64,000 nt of DNA. Origin: Acetobacterium sp965140355. Its GTDB lineage: Bacteria > Bacillota > Clostridia > Eubacteriales > Eubacteriaceae. Under the pieces are notes generated by a model. The model saw nothing but the letters and a program-made list of their open reading frames with translations, searched no databases and was not told where the DNA came from. Below are positions 19,094 through 27,978 of the stretch, piece after piece. The DNA is taken from NCBI GenBank assembly GCA_965140355.1, contig OZ223193.1, positions 496,001 to 560,000 of the forward strand, given 5' to 3'. How positions within the stretch are numbered: the stretch's first letter is position 1; every line of letters begins with the position of its first letter. Made by a program: the position numbers and the translations under genes.

Positions 19094-20122
19094 TTAAACT
19101 TTTTCCGCAATTGTCCGAATCAGATCCTCAGAAGCCTTCCAGCCCAAACAGGAATCGGTGATCGATTTCCCGTAAACCCCACCGTCAACCGGTTGATTTC
19201 CTTCTTCAAGATAACTTTCAATCATCAGTCCTTTAACATATTTTTTCAAGTTATCATCATAATGACGGTTTCTGATCACTTCCCGGGCAATTCGCGGTTG
19301 TTCACTAAACGTCTTATTTGAATTAGCATGATTCAAGTCAATGATAATCGCCGGACAGGCAAAATCCCGTTTTTCATATAATTTAATTAAATACATAATG
19401 TCTTCGTAGTGATAGTTGGGAAAGTTGCGTCCATACTGATCAACCGAGCCTCTTAAAATTGCATGTGCCAGCGGATTCCCGGTTGTTTTGACTTCCCAGC
19501 CACGATAAATAAATGTATGTGCTGCCTGCGCTGCCTGAATCGAATTTAACATTACCGTAATATCTCCGCTGGTGGGATTTTTCATTCCTACCGGTATCTC
19601 CAATCCACTGGATGTTAATCGATGAATTTGGTTTTCAACTGATCGGGCTCCAATCGCCACATAGGTTAATAAATCTTCCAAATAAGCATAATTTTCGGGA
19701 TAAAGCATCTCATCAGCACAGGATAGTCCGGTTTCTTCAATTGACCGGATATGCAGTTGCCGGATCGCTTTAATGCCTTCCAGCATATTAGCCTTTTTAT
19801 TCGCATCCGGCTGATGAAGCATCCCTTTGTATCCTTCACCGGTGGTTCTCGGCTTGTTGGTATAAATTCGCGGAATAATAATTATTTTATCTTCAACCTC
19901 TTTTTGAAGTTTACTTAGTCGGCTAACATAATCAATCACTGCTGTTTCATTATCCGCCGAACATGGTCCAATAATCAGAATAAAGCGGTCATCTTTTCCT
20001 TCAAAAACATTCTTAACAATTTGATCACGCTCAGCTTTTATTTTTTTTCCAGTTTCTGACAGTGGCATCATTTTAAATATCTCACTTGGTGACGGAATTT
20101 CCTGAATCAATTCTAAACTCAT
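19094..20122 (-). CDS. 3-deoxy-7-phosphoheptulonate synthase (type I, AroF/G/H-like)
   Basis: A 342-residue DAHP synthase, which joins phosphoenolpyruvate and erythrose 4-phosphate in the first step of aromatic amino acid synthesis. Family motifs include LIIGPCSADN, PRTTGEGYKG, KNPTSGD and IDLNHANSNK. Length and N-terminal extension match the feedback-regulated AroF/G/H type. GGGG precedes the ATG. It is monocistronic; the window shows no other aromatic pathway gene, although a tryptophan-type T-box operon lies at 51-56 kb. Confidence 0.95.
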   Translation of the reverse strand: MSLELIQEIPSPSEIFKMMPLSETGKKIKAERDQIVKNVFEGKDDRFILIIGPCSADNETAVIDYVSRLSKLQKEVEDKIIIIPRIYTNKPRTTGEGYKGMLHQPDANKKANMLEGIKAIRQLHIRSIEETGLSCADEMLYPENYAYLEDLLTYVAIGARSVENQIHRLTSSGLEIPVGMKNPTSGDITVMLNSIQAAQAAHTFIYRGWEVKTTGNPLAHAILRGSVDQYGRNFPNYHYEDIMYLIKLYEKRDFACPAIIIDLNHANSNKTFSEQPRIAREVIRNRHYDDNLKKYVKGLMIESYLEEGNQPVDGGVYGKSITDSCLGWKASEDLIRTIAEKV

Positions 20123-20310
20123 CTATTACCCCTTTTACTATTTTTCTGCCACATTCATTCTCTGTTTTTATTCCTTCAATTGCAAACATTTCAGCTGTGA
20201 CAACCAATCTTATATTTATTATTATAGTAATTAATGACGTTCCTGACAAGTATTATTCAGCAAACTTGATTCACTGTTTTAATTAATTTCAATTGTTTGC
20301 TGTTAAAACG

Positions 20311-20351
20311 ATAAAAACCACCAAGAATCCAAAATTCTTAGCGGTTTTTAT
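20311..20351 (-). terminator. terminator beyond repeat element R1
   Basis: ATAAAAACC and GGTTTTTAT enclose an inner AAGAAT/ATTCTT stem. On the minus strand it follows the UroD copy B gene and element R1. Confidence 0.75.
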
Positions 20352-20372
20352 GGCAATATCCCTGTTAATAAA

Positions 20373-20516
20373 CGACCGTACCGACCAATTGTTAATCTGT
20401 TGTATACATGCAATTCAGACAGTTACAACTAAATTTTGGGCTAGTGATAGCCTTTTCGCTACAACTGTTCCCTTGAGGCACACAACCTGATCGAACAATT
20501 GTCGGTACGATGTTAT
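20373..20516 (-). repeat. palindromic 3'-UTR element R1
   Basis: One of four related elements. The ends are near-complementary: CGTACCGACAATTGTT and AACAATTGGTCGGTACG on the minus strand. Nested inner stems (GTTGT/ACAAC, AACAGTT/AACTGT) and a GGCTA/TAGCC tip can form. It starts 30 nt after the stop codon of UroD copy B, on the same strand, and is followed 21 nt later by a terminator. Confidence 0.8.
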
Positions 20517-20545
20517 CTTTTTTGACAATCTGATTAATGTTTAAT

Positions 20546-21523
20546 CTAAAACATTAATTCTGTCATTTTATCAATGGCTTCATCATTCGATTCATAAACA
20601 CCTGGGAAGCAACCAAAGTTTAGACCATGGCTGGCACCGGGAATAAAATACAATTTGCCGCAACGTTCACAGGCTTCTTTCGTTTTTTCGAAAATGATCT
20701 CCGGTGTCCAACCAGGGAAGTCAATCACACCACTGTCAATATCGCCCATGAAAGAAATTTGGCCACCATATTTTTTGATCAGCTCCGGTGTGTTGTTGGT
20801 TGTCATGACACCCTGCCAGATGTCAATGCCCATTTCGATCATCGCCGGAACCAGATTAGCGGCATAGGAATCACTATGATGCACAATGAGTTCAACCCCA
20901 TTGGCTTTATAAAATCCGTAGATTTTTTTATAGGCCGGTAAAAAAAACTCATCAAACATTTCCGGTGAAACAAAAGAGCTGATCTGGCTGCCCCAATCGT
21001 CATGATGGAAAATACAATCTGGATGCAGTCGACGTGTCATTTCTTCGGCATAAGCCAATTCATATTCAACCAAATAGTCAATCAGATCATGCATATCTTC
21101 CGGTTCTTCATACAGTGCCATCAATGCATCTTCCATGCTCATCAGATGATGTGTCATTTCAAAAATACCCGGTGCAACAAAAGCCGTCACAAATTCTTCA
21201 TTACGATCAATCGCATTGGCGTGAGCAACCGCTGCCGCCCAAGCTTCATCCGAGGTTTCAATCGCCGGTGCCTTGACTTGATTGCGCCAATTTGTAATGT
21301 CTTTCAAAACCTTATGTTCATCATCATGAACAGGAAATCCACCCAATTGACCTTCGGGCCAGGTAAAAGTAATCCCCCAACCATTTTTGATTGTCTGACC
21401 AGGACCAACCATCGCCCCAATAGGTGCTTCCATAACAAGATTCATAAATTCATATTGCTTTACAAAACGATCGGGATTTCCACCTCTAATGGTTTCCAAC
21501 AGATTTTGTCTTTTTGTTAACAT
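20546..21523 (-). CDS. UroD-fold corrinoid methyltransferase, copy B
   Basis: A 325-residue close paralogue of the protein at 9160-10143, with the same fold, start (MLTKRQNLLETIRGGNPDRF) and conserved FHHDDWGSQ and VHHSDSYAANLVP blocks. It also lacks the His-x-Cys zinc ligands. A visible difference is the segment after KLYFIP: GASHGLNFGCFPG here, NLSQGLNISSFPG in copy A, which could alter metal or substrate binding. It follows corrinoid copy B by 127 nt. The pair is an inverted duplicate of cassette A about 11 kb away. Confidence 0.9.
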   Translation of the reverse strand: MLTKRQNLLETIRGGNPDRFVKQYEFMNLVMEAPIGAMVGPGQTIKNGWGITFTWPEGQLGGFPVHDDEHKVLKDITNWRNQVKAPAIETSDEAWAAAVAHANAIDRNEEFVTAFVAPGIFEMTHHLMSMEDALMALYEEPEDMHDLIDYLVEYELAYAEEMTRRLHPDCIFHHDDWGSQISSFVSPEMFDEFFLPAYKKIYGFYKANGVELIVHHSDSYAANLVPAMIEMGIDIWQGVMTTNNTPELIKKYGGQISFMGDIDSGVIDFPGWTPEIIFEKTKEACERCGKLYFIPGASHGLNFGCFPGVYESNDEAIDKMTELMF

Positions 21524-21650
21524 TATAATACCTCCTAGAATTTTGGAATGTAAAATGAATTTGAAAACGATCGCTAAAAATCAGTATTTTCAAACAAAAA
21601 ATATCGATTTTTGGGTATTTGTCTTAATAATTTGATCCGCTGTATACTTA

Positions 21651-22280
21651 TTAAGCTGACACTAATTCCTTAGCTTTTACAGCCGCACTACCTGCATCAG
21701 CAGCGTAACCATCGGCTCCCACTTCAGTTGCATATTCCGGTGTAACCGGTGCTCCACCAACAATCACTTTTAAGTCCGGATACGCCGTTTTAATCGTTTT
21801 TACGGCTTCTTTTAAAGCTGGCATCGTTGTTGTTAAAAGACCTGAGCAGGCGACCAGTTTTACATTTTCATTATCTTTAACCGCTTGGACAAAAGTATCC
21901 GCCGGAACATCAACGCCAAGATCAACCATATCAAAACCAGCGCTTTCGATCATCATCGAAACCAAGTTTTTACCAATATCGTGCAAATCGCCCGCTACTG
22001 TTCCGATCACACAGGTCCCCAGTGATGTCGAACCATCGCCAACCATCAACGGTTTTAGAACTTCAACCCCTTTTGACATGGCTTTAGCTGCAATTAACAT
22101 TTCAGGAACAAAAATTTCTCCGGATGAAAATTTTTCGCCAACGACACCCATCGAGTCGACCATTGCCTGAAGTACTTCACCTGGGGTACTGCCTTCATCC
22201 AATGCTTCCTGGACCAGACCCGGTACTAATTTCGATTTTCCTGCTTCAACCTTTGCTTTGACTTCTTCAATTTTTGACAT
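21651..22280 (-). CDS. corrinoid protein (MtaC/MtbC-like), copy B
   Basis: A 209-residue B12-binding protein nearly identical to copy A (8464-9093), with no length change and about 19 substitutions by my count. The D-x-H-x-x-G cobalamin motif (GDLHDIG) is intact, so it should be functional. Changes cluster in the cap domain (about 31-50) and near 160-175, while the B12 contact region is unchanged. It is the first gene of cassette B, with an AGGAGG site seven bases before the ATG. Confidence 0.95.
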   Translation of the reverse strand: MSKIEEVKAKVEAGKSKLVPGLVQEALDEGSTPGEVLQAMVDSMGVVGEKFSSGEIFVPEMLIAAKAMSKGVEVLKPLMVGDGSTSLGTCVIGTVAGDLHDIGKNLVSMMIESAGFDMVDLGVDVPADTFVQAVKDNENVKLVACSGLLTTTMPALKEAVKTIKTAYPDLKVIVGGAPVTPEYATEVGADGYAADAGSAAVKAKELVSA

Positions 22281-22316
22281 GTTGTTTCCTCCTAAGTTAA
22301 TTTTTGTTATTTATTT

Positions 22317-22382
22317 CTGATATCAATCGATATCAGTTCTGATTAACGATTCTTGCGTGTGTGCGCTGTGATCATTAATAGC
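22317..22382 (-). ncRNA. conserved two-hairpin 5' leader of corrinoid cassette B
   Basis: On the minus strand TTAATGAT pairs with ATCGTTAA (one G-U pair), around a loop with GCACACACG. CTGATATC pairs with GATATCAG around the tetraloop GATT. Spacing of all blocks equals that in leader A to within one base. The variable bases inside and between stems suggest selection on structure or protein contact. Confidence 0.55.
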
Positions 22383-22552
22383 CTAATATTATCAAAATGG
22401 TACAAGTTATTTTACTAACGCCCCGTATTGATTAACTTAATTTACTGCATTTAAGAAAATAGCTTAACGCCTTAATCGTTCTGTAAGCGATTTCATTTTT
22501 GTTTTTAAAATAGGCATTACACATCTTTCAGAGGCTTAATCAAGTTAACAAA

Positions 22553-22581
22553 AGTTTAAACCAATTTAAAGTCACTGTCAA
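22553..22581 (-). promoter_or_regulatory. promoter of corrinoid cassette B
   Basis: On the minus strand TTGACA (rc of 22576-22581), a 17-bp spacer and TAAACT (rc of 22553-22558). The leader would be about 265 nt, again long. Confidence 0.6.
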
Positions 22582-22978
22582 CCATTAATTATAAATTTAG
22601 CTATTTTTACTAATTAATGGTTGGTAATCCTTTTACACAAACATTATCTTAACGTTTTACTTTGCATTCTTTTTTAGTTTATTTCTTTTATTTAACGTTT
22701 ATATCCATTGTGTCTGTATTAAGTTGTATTCATTGTGATATAGATTATTTTTATTCTTTCTTTTGCTATTAATTTAATTTTCTCTCTGTCTTTAGCTGTC
22801 ATGGTAAAATTTATATTAAAAAAATAATTAATCTTTACGATTATTGGTCGAGACGATCCGTCTGACAAAGGTAACTTTAATCTCAACTAAGCCAAGATTT
22901 AGTGTATTTATTCAATATTAACTGACCAATTCACGATTTTTTATTTTTGACGTAACCGCTATTTAACGCTCTACAGAA
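22582..22978. other. AT-rich intergenic stretch
   Basis: About 400 bp between the DUF2284 terminator and the cassette B promoter. I see no convincing gene or structured RNA in it; it may hold upstream regulatory sites. Confidence 0.5.
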
Positions 22979-23016
22979 AAAAAACCCGTCGGCATATAAG
23001 CCACTTCGGGTTTTTT
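22979..23016 (-). terminator. terminator after the DUF2284 gene
   Basis: AAAAAACCCG and CGGGTTTTTT form a stem with T runs on either strand. Confidence 0.85.
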
Positions 23017-23047
23017 AATAGTCAAGTATGTTCATTATCAGATTATT

Positions 23048-23587
23048 CTAATCGAATAATACACAACCTACATAGGTAAGGGTATTCGGTCCATAATAAT
23101 ACTCAATATTATTTTCTTTACATAAATCACTAACCAAAATTCCATAGGCTTCCATCGATGAAAAAGCTTTATCAGGAAAACGACATGGTTCATCGGGATA
23201 ACTACATTCTTTGCAGATCGAGCAACAGCCATCGCCTAAAGGCATCATCTTAACGCCTTGATCATGCAGTATATCAACAAAACGATCAAAACTGGCATTG
23301 TGTTTTGCTTTCGTTTCTTCCATTGCTTCAAAATCAAAGCTGTCTTCGAGTTCTCCGGTGGTTTGAACGATTACACCCTGTTTATATTTTCTAACCTTTT
23401 CATCACATTCCGCCAAGGTCCCACATCCCGGAGGGCATGCCCAGTTTGTGTCATAAATGTTACACTTATTGTCAGCACACATTTTTCGAACTTCCGGGTT
23501 TAAATCAATGGAGTCGATCTCCAATTTTGCCGCTCTGGTAAAGCCACTTGCTTTTGCCAAATCCAAAACTTCTGTTAATTCGATCAT
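23048..23587 (-). CDS. DUF2284 cysteine-rich protein, copy 1
   Basis: A 179-residue soluble protein of the DUF2284 family with many conserved cysteines: MCADNKC, WACPPGCGTLAEC, and CCSICKECSYPDEPCRFP. The spacing implies one or two metal or Fe-S sites. The biochemical role of the family is not established. The ATG at 23587 follows GGCGGA; the longer in-frame start lacks a site. A second member is at 60095-60625. Monocistronic with its own terminator, next to corrinoid cassette B. Confidence 0.88.
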   Translation of the reverse strand: MIELTEVLDLAKASGFTRAAKLEIDSIDLNPEVRKMCADNKCNIYDTNWACPPGCGTLAECDEKVRKYKQGVIVQTTGELEDSFDFEAMEETKAKHNASFDRFVDILHDQGVKMMPLGDGCCSICKECSYPDEPCRFPDKAFSSMEAYGILVSDLCKENNIEYYYGPNTLTYVGCVLFD

Positions 23588-23715
23588 TATTTCTTTCCGC
23601 CTTACTGTGAAAACATTAAGTTTAGTTCTCACTAAATTGTACCCTATTCTAGCATAGTTTTCCTTAGAAATACAGCGTAAATTAAAATTAGCTTATATTG
23701 AATCTAATTAAAATA

Positions 23716-23757
23716 CCAGACGAAATTTTTAACACAGCAGTCAAAAATTTCGTCTGG
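23716..23757 (-). terminator. terminator of the AEC transporter gene
   Basis: CCAGACGAAATTTTT (23716-23730) pairs perfectly with AAAAATTTCGTCTGG (23743-23757). Confidence 0.8.
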
Positions 23758-23795
23758 CGTTCTTTTAAAGATAACCTTTGATTTATTTTCCCAAC

Positions 23796-24713
23796 TTAGA
23801 GCAACAAATAACTAATTAGCGGTATCGTCACGATTGAAGCGAGTGTCGTTATAAAAACCCCTTTAGTCGCAAGTTCAACATTATTTTCAAAGCGATTCGC
23901 AAATAGTACCGCCGAAGTCCCTACCGGCATAGCGATGATTATAACTATAATCCCCAACAAATAGGGGCTTGTTATTATATATCTTAAAATTAGCCACGAA
24001 AATAACGGCAACAAGATCTGTTTAATAACAACATACGGATATAGCCGAAGCTCCGTAAAAACACTTCTGATCGAAACTCCTGATAATGCAATCCCAATGA
24101 CAATCATCGCCAAAGAAGCGGTTGTACTCCCGACTGTGTCAAGCGTATCATTTAAAAGAACCGGCAATTGAAGATTAGCCGCAAACATAATCACAGCGAC
24201 AATCGAAGCAATTGTTCCAGGGGACAAAAAGGCCTTTATATTCAGGGCCTTTCGCCCTTCATTTGACATCAACATAATCCCTAACGTAAAGTTACTGAGA
24301 TTGAAAATCAAATTAAAAATCGTTGCATAAAAAATCGCCCCTTCGCCAAAAATTGATGCGATTACAGGAAACCCCATAAAACCAACATTCGACCAGATGG
24401 TCATGTACATATATAAATGACGTTCTTCTTTTTTGACAAAAAGAATCCTGGTTATTAAATACGCAACAAAAGGCATCACCACATAAAAAAGAATCGAAAT
24501 AAGGAACATCATCAAGACCTCCTTTTTATCGATCTCCTGAGGCATCGTCGCTACTGAAGCAATCATCATACAAGGAAGAGTGACGCTTAAAATAAATTTT
24601 GAAAGCTGGGTCCCAAATTCCCGACTGACAATTTTTCTTTTGGCGGCAATATATCCTAATGCCAAAATCAAAAACAGTTCCAGCATCTGTCTGATTACTA
24701 CCATAATATCCAT
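23796..24713 (-). CDS. AEC-family (auxin efflux carrier-like) transporter
   Basis: A 305-residue membrane protein with about ten helices, of the AEC family. Bacterial members include malate/malonate and other carboxylate or amino acid carriers. Start MDIMVVIRQMLELFLILALG; AAGGAG lies eight bases upstream, which excludes an 18-codon extension. Motifs such as LPCMMIASVA, SNVGFMGFPVIAS and MPVGTSAVLFANRF are typical. The substrate cannot be assigned. Monocistronic. Confidence 0.9.
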   Translation of the reverse strand: MDIMVVIRQMLELFLILALGYIAAKRKIVSREFGTQLSKFILSVTLPCMMIASVATMPQEIDKKEVLMMFLISILFYVVMPFVAYLITRILFVKKEERHLYMYMTIWSNVGFMGFPVIASIFGEGAIFYATIFNLIFNLSNFTLGIMLMSNEGRKALNIKAFLSPGTIASIVAVIMFAANLQLPVLLNDTLDTVGSTTASLAMIVIGIALSGVSIRSVFTELRLYPYVVIKQILLPLFSWLILRYIITSPYLLGIIVIIIAMPVGTSAVLFANRFENNVELATKGVFITTLASIVTIPLISYLLL

Positions 24714-24956
24714 CGCATAATCTCCTTCAAATAAGAATAGGCTATCACAAGCGCTCCTTAAATTCAACCCTGTTAACGTCTTCCAAAATCAGTATTCGCA
24801 GAAAACATTTTTCGCAACAATGCGCAATCAAATCATTATTAAAATTACTGGAATAAATTAATTACCATTTCTATCTATTTTCTGCTACAATAATTATAAT
24901 AAACATCACAGCTCAGTGGTCCTCGCTACTGACTACTCCAGATTCTTGAGGTGAAC

Positions 24957-25856
24957 ATGCGAAAACAATCATTCCCAAAATTGCGGATTAAAAATATCCC
25001 CCGCTTTATTATATTCTCGACGATTAGCCTAATTTTGATCATCTTGACAGTAATCGCTTTATTTACTTTAACCGCAAAATTAACCCAAACATTTAATGCG
25101 CAAAGACAAATTCTGCAAGCATCTTCAACCGCCAATAGTGCTGAAAATAATAACTCTAAAGCAACAAATAATAAAAATATCAAAGAAGCCTTAAAAAATG
25201 ATCCTCAAGCTGATATCAAATCACGCCTTCGTATTGATGATACCGAAGGCATCAAAGTTGTTTTTTTGACCTTTGATGATGGCCCTACTGAACGAACCGG
25301 CGAAGTTTTAGATCTGCTTAATACCTATCATGTGAAAGGTACCTTCTTTACCACTCTCCACGATGGTGAAAATGCCAAAGCTATGTATAAACGGATTGTA
25401 GATGACGGTCATACGCTTGCCAATCATACCAGTAGCCACGATTACAGTCTCTACAATAATCCCCAGAATTTTTATGCCGATGTTGATAAACTGAATCAAT
25501 ATCAGATGAAAATCACCGGCCTGGAGCAAACCAGTCATATCTTTCGTTTTCCCGGCGGCTCTTTAAATGCCAATGAAACCTGTGCGCTTGGTATCGTTGA
25601 TCAAGGTTGGAATTATAGCGACTGGAACGTTTCTTCCGGCGATGGTTGTGCTGATCCACCGCCGAGCGAGGTTATTGCTCAAAACATTATTGACGGATGC
25701 CGTGATCATGATGTTTCGGTTGTTTTATGTCACGCTGAACTCAAAGAACAAACACGAGCGGCTTTGCCAACTGTCATCGAAACGCTCCAAAATGAAGGCT
25801 ATACTTTTTTACCAATGGAAAATGATTATACCTACCCTCGCCAATTACAAATATGA
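24957..25856 (+). CDS. membrane-anchored polysaccharide deacetylase (NodB domain)
   Basis: A 299-residue carbohydrate esterase 4 protein. A single N-terminal membrane anchor (about 18-45) is followed by a linker and the NodB domain. Its metal and catalytic motifs are visible: TFDDGPTERT (Asp-Asp), NHTSSHDYS (two His), RFPGGSLN, and DWNVSSGDG. The likely reaction is deacetylation of peptidoglycan GlcNAc or another cell-wall glycan outside the membrane. The ATG at 24957 follows GAGGTG. The GTG two codons upstream would overlap that site. Followed by a terminator and element R2. Confidence 0.93.
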   Translation: MRKQSFPKLRIKNIPRFIIFSTISLILIILTVIALFTLTAKLTQTFNAQRQILQASSTANSAENNNSKATNNKNIKEALKNDPQADIKSRLRIDDTEGIKVVFLTFDDGPTERTGEVLDLLNTYHVKGTFFTTLHDGENAKAMYKRIVDDGHTLANHTSSHDYSLYNNPQNFYADVDKLNQYQMKITGLEQTSHIFRFPGGSLNANETCALGIVDQGWNYSDWNVSSGDGCADPPPSEVIAQNIIDGCRDHDVSVVLCHAELKEQTRAALPTVIETLQNEGYTFLPMENDYTYPRQLQI

Positions 25857-25890
25857 TTAAGACAAATTTGATTAATCATCACAAACTAAT

Positions 25891-25916
25891 AAAACCACCG
25901 TTGTTCCGGTGGTTTT
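25891..25916 (+). terminator. terminator after the deacetylase gene
   Basis: AAAACCACC pairs with GGTGGTTTT. Element R2 begins 15 nt further on. Confidence 0.8.
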
Positions 25917-25930
25917 ATACTGCCAAAAAA

Positions 25931-26080
25931 GATAACGTCGTACCGACAATTGTTCGATCATGTTGTGTGCCTCAAGGCGAACAGTTTCCGCAAAAAGTCT
26001 ATCTTTAGCTAAAGCTTTGATTGCAACTGTCCGAATTGCGTGCGCATGCAACAGATTAACAATTGGTCGGTACGGTCGTT
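25931..26080 (+). repeat. palindromic 3'-UTR element R2
   Basis: Reads GATAACGTCGTACCGACAAT at its start and ends AACAATTGGTCGGTACGGTC; it matches R1 and R3 over nearly full length in the orientation of the upstream deacetylase gene. The outer stem is CGTACCGACAATTGTT/AACAATTGGTCGGTACG. About 20 nt beyond lies a further hairpin (AAACCA/TGGTTT, 26095-26118) that resembles the terminators after the other copies. Confidence 0.8.
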
Positions 26081-26164
26081 TATTGACAACCTCAAACCAG
26101 CGTTTTTACGATGGTTTTAAATGACAGCTAACGAATGCTGTCGCCCTCTTTTTAAATCACGCTT

Positions 26165-27034
26165 TCATTGTTTTAATGCTTCAGCAATACGAATACCGGT
26201 TGGTGTTCCAGCAACGCCACCTTCACCGGTTTCTTTTAATGTGCCATGCATAACATCGCCAATAGAACGCATCGCATCAATTACTTCATCGGGCGGAATT
26301 TGACTACAAATTCCGGCCAACGCCATATCGGCACTCGCCAAGGCATTAAATGCCCCAATCACATTTCGTTTAACACAAGGGATTTCGACCAAACCGGCGA
26401 CCGGGTCGCAAACCAGTCCTAACAGGCTTTTTAATGCCAATGCCGCACTTTGAACAATCGCATCGGCATCGCCGTCGGCAAGATAAACCATTGCCCCGGC
26501 CGCCATTGCACTGGCTGATCCAATTTCGGCCTGACAACCACCAATCGCCCCCGAAATCGAGGCCCGATGGGCAATAACCTGACCAATCCCGCCAGTCACG
26601 AACAAGGCCTGCAGCATTTTTGCTTCATCAATTTGATGTTCTTTTTGATAACTTAACAAAACTGCCGGAATCACCCCGCAAGAACCTGCGGTTGGGGCTG
26701 CGACTATTCGTTTCATGCAAGCGTTAGACTCACCCATTTTTATGGCTTTTTCCATTACTTGTCCCATAAAATCGCCGCAAAGGATAGTTTTATTCAGACG
26801 CGCCTGAGTTATTTTTTCGCCATCTCCACCAACCAGTTGACTGGGTGATTTTAATTTTTCATCATAGTTTTTATCAGCAGCTTTCATCGCCTCAAGGAGA
26901 TTTCGCATTTTTTCCAGCGCAATCTCCCGGGTGATCTGATTATCACGCATTTCTTCTTCCATGGCAATTTCCCAAAAGGGTTTGCCCGATGATTTTGACA
27001 GACTAACAATTTCCTTTAATGATGTAAAACTCAT
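26165..27034 (-). CDS. sdaAA: L-serine dehydratase, alpha subunit
   Basis: A 289-residue subunit of the Fe-S L-serine ammonia-lyase, which turns serine into pyruvate and ammonia. It carries the catalytic domain with conserved cysteines for a 4Fe-4S cluster (AAPTAGSCGVIPA, GGCQAEIGSA, LVCDPVAGLVEIPCVKRN). The ATG at 27034 follows GGAGG and overlaps the stop codon of the beta subunit gene (ATGA), so translation is coupled. The longer in-frame start is unlikely. Confidence 0.95.
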   Translation of the reverse strand: MSFTSLKEIVSLSKSSGKPFWEIAMEEEMRDNQITREIALEKMRNLLEAMKAADKNYDEKLKSPSQLVGGDGEKITQARLNKTILCGDFMGQVMEKAIKMGESNACMKRIVAAPTAGSCGVIPAVLLSYQKEHQIDEAKMLQALFVTGGIGQVIAHRASISGAIGGCQAEIGSASAMAAGAMVYLADGDADAIVQSAALALKSLLGLVCDPVAGLVEIPCVKRNVIGAFNALASADMALAGICSQIPPDEVIDAMRSIGDVMHGTLKETGEGGVAGTPTGIRIAEALKQ

Positions 27035-27699
27035 GGTGCTTCCTCCAGACTGAGATACGTTACTTTTCTGATTCCTTCTAAATGTTCCAACCATAAAATC
27101 GATTCCGGTGATATTTCCTGGTCACATTCCAATACCATAACGGCATCGCCACCGCGATGATTTCGATAAAGCTGCATCGTGGCAATATTGACGGATTTAT
27201 GTGATAGCATTGACGTCACTTCGGTGACATGACCCGGCTGATCGAGGTTATGAACGACCAAAGTCGGATAATCGCCGGAAAAATTTGCTTCTAAGCCATC
27301 AATCTGGCAGATTTTAATCCGACTTCCGCCTAAAGATGAAGCCAAAATCTCCAGTTCTCTTCCCGACACACCTTTTAGAATTAATTTAACCGAATTGGGA
27401 TGAGCATTACGCAGATTAATCCCTTCAAATTTAAACGTCATACCTTCTTGCGCCGCTAATTCAAAACTATCAGGAATGCGCATATCGTCCGGTTTCATCC
27501 CCAACAATCCCGCCACAATGGCCCGATCCGTGCCATGACCTTTTCCGGTTGTTAAAAAAGAACCATGTAAATAAATTTCCGCCGATTTTATTTTTTCGCC
27601 CATTAATTTTTTCGAAAGATAGCCAATTTTAACCGCTCCTGCTGTATGCGAACTGGATGGTCCAACCATAATCGGCCCAACAATATCAAATATACTCAT
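27031..27699 (-). CDS. sdaAB: L-serine dehydratase, beta subunit
   Basis: A 222-residue partner of the alpha subunit. The N-terminal IVGPIMVGPSSSHTAGAVKI is the family hallmark. A C-terminal ACT domain (about 148-222, TLVVHNLDQPGHVTEVTSML) suggests ligand regulation. GGAGG precedes the ATG. The pair follows the RidA gene after a terminator, so it may have its own promoter in 27700-27880, although I see no strong one. Confidence 0.95.
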   Translation of the reverse strand: MSIFDIVGPIMVGPSSSHTAGAVKIGYLSKKLMGEKIKSAEIYLHGSFLTTGKGHGTDRAIVAGLLGMKPDDMRIPDSFELAAQEGMTFKFEGINLRNAHPNSVKLILKGVSGRELEILASSLGGSRIKICQIDGLEANFSGDYPTLVVHNLDQPGHVTEVTSMLSHKSVNIATMQLYRNHRGGDAVMVLECDQEISPESILWLEHLEGIRKVTYLSLEEAP

Positions 27700-27879
27700 G
27701 ACTTCCTCCGTTATTTATATTTCAAATTTTTAATCAATCTTAATTATTTTAAACTGCTATCTATGACTTTTTCCCGACTTGTTTTACCCTAACAAACAAG
27801 GTTATTCCTTTAGAACCTTCACTTTTACTGCATAGCTATTTCATTAAAATCCCTTATCTCAATGAAATAAAAATAATTT

Positions 27880-27910
27880 CAGGCGAACATCTAATTTAAA
27901 TGTTCGCCTG
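27880..27910 (-). terminator. terminator after the RidA gene
   Basis: CAGGCGAACAT pairs with ATGTTCGCCTG; on the minus strand a T-rich tract follows. It separates the amine operon from sdaAB. Confidence 0.85.
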
Positions 27911-27978
27911 ATCGTATCAATATTATAATATTATTTGAGATTTTTGATTTTGTCAATCATAAGTATAAAATAATTCCG

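Noticed and set aside
21002..21520. A 172-codon plus-strand frame opposite UroD copy B
   Set aside because: Shadow frame of a clear methyltransferase gene; the translation is rich in Cys, His and Phe with no domain and no ribosome site.
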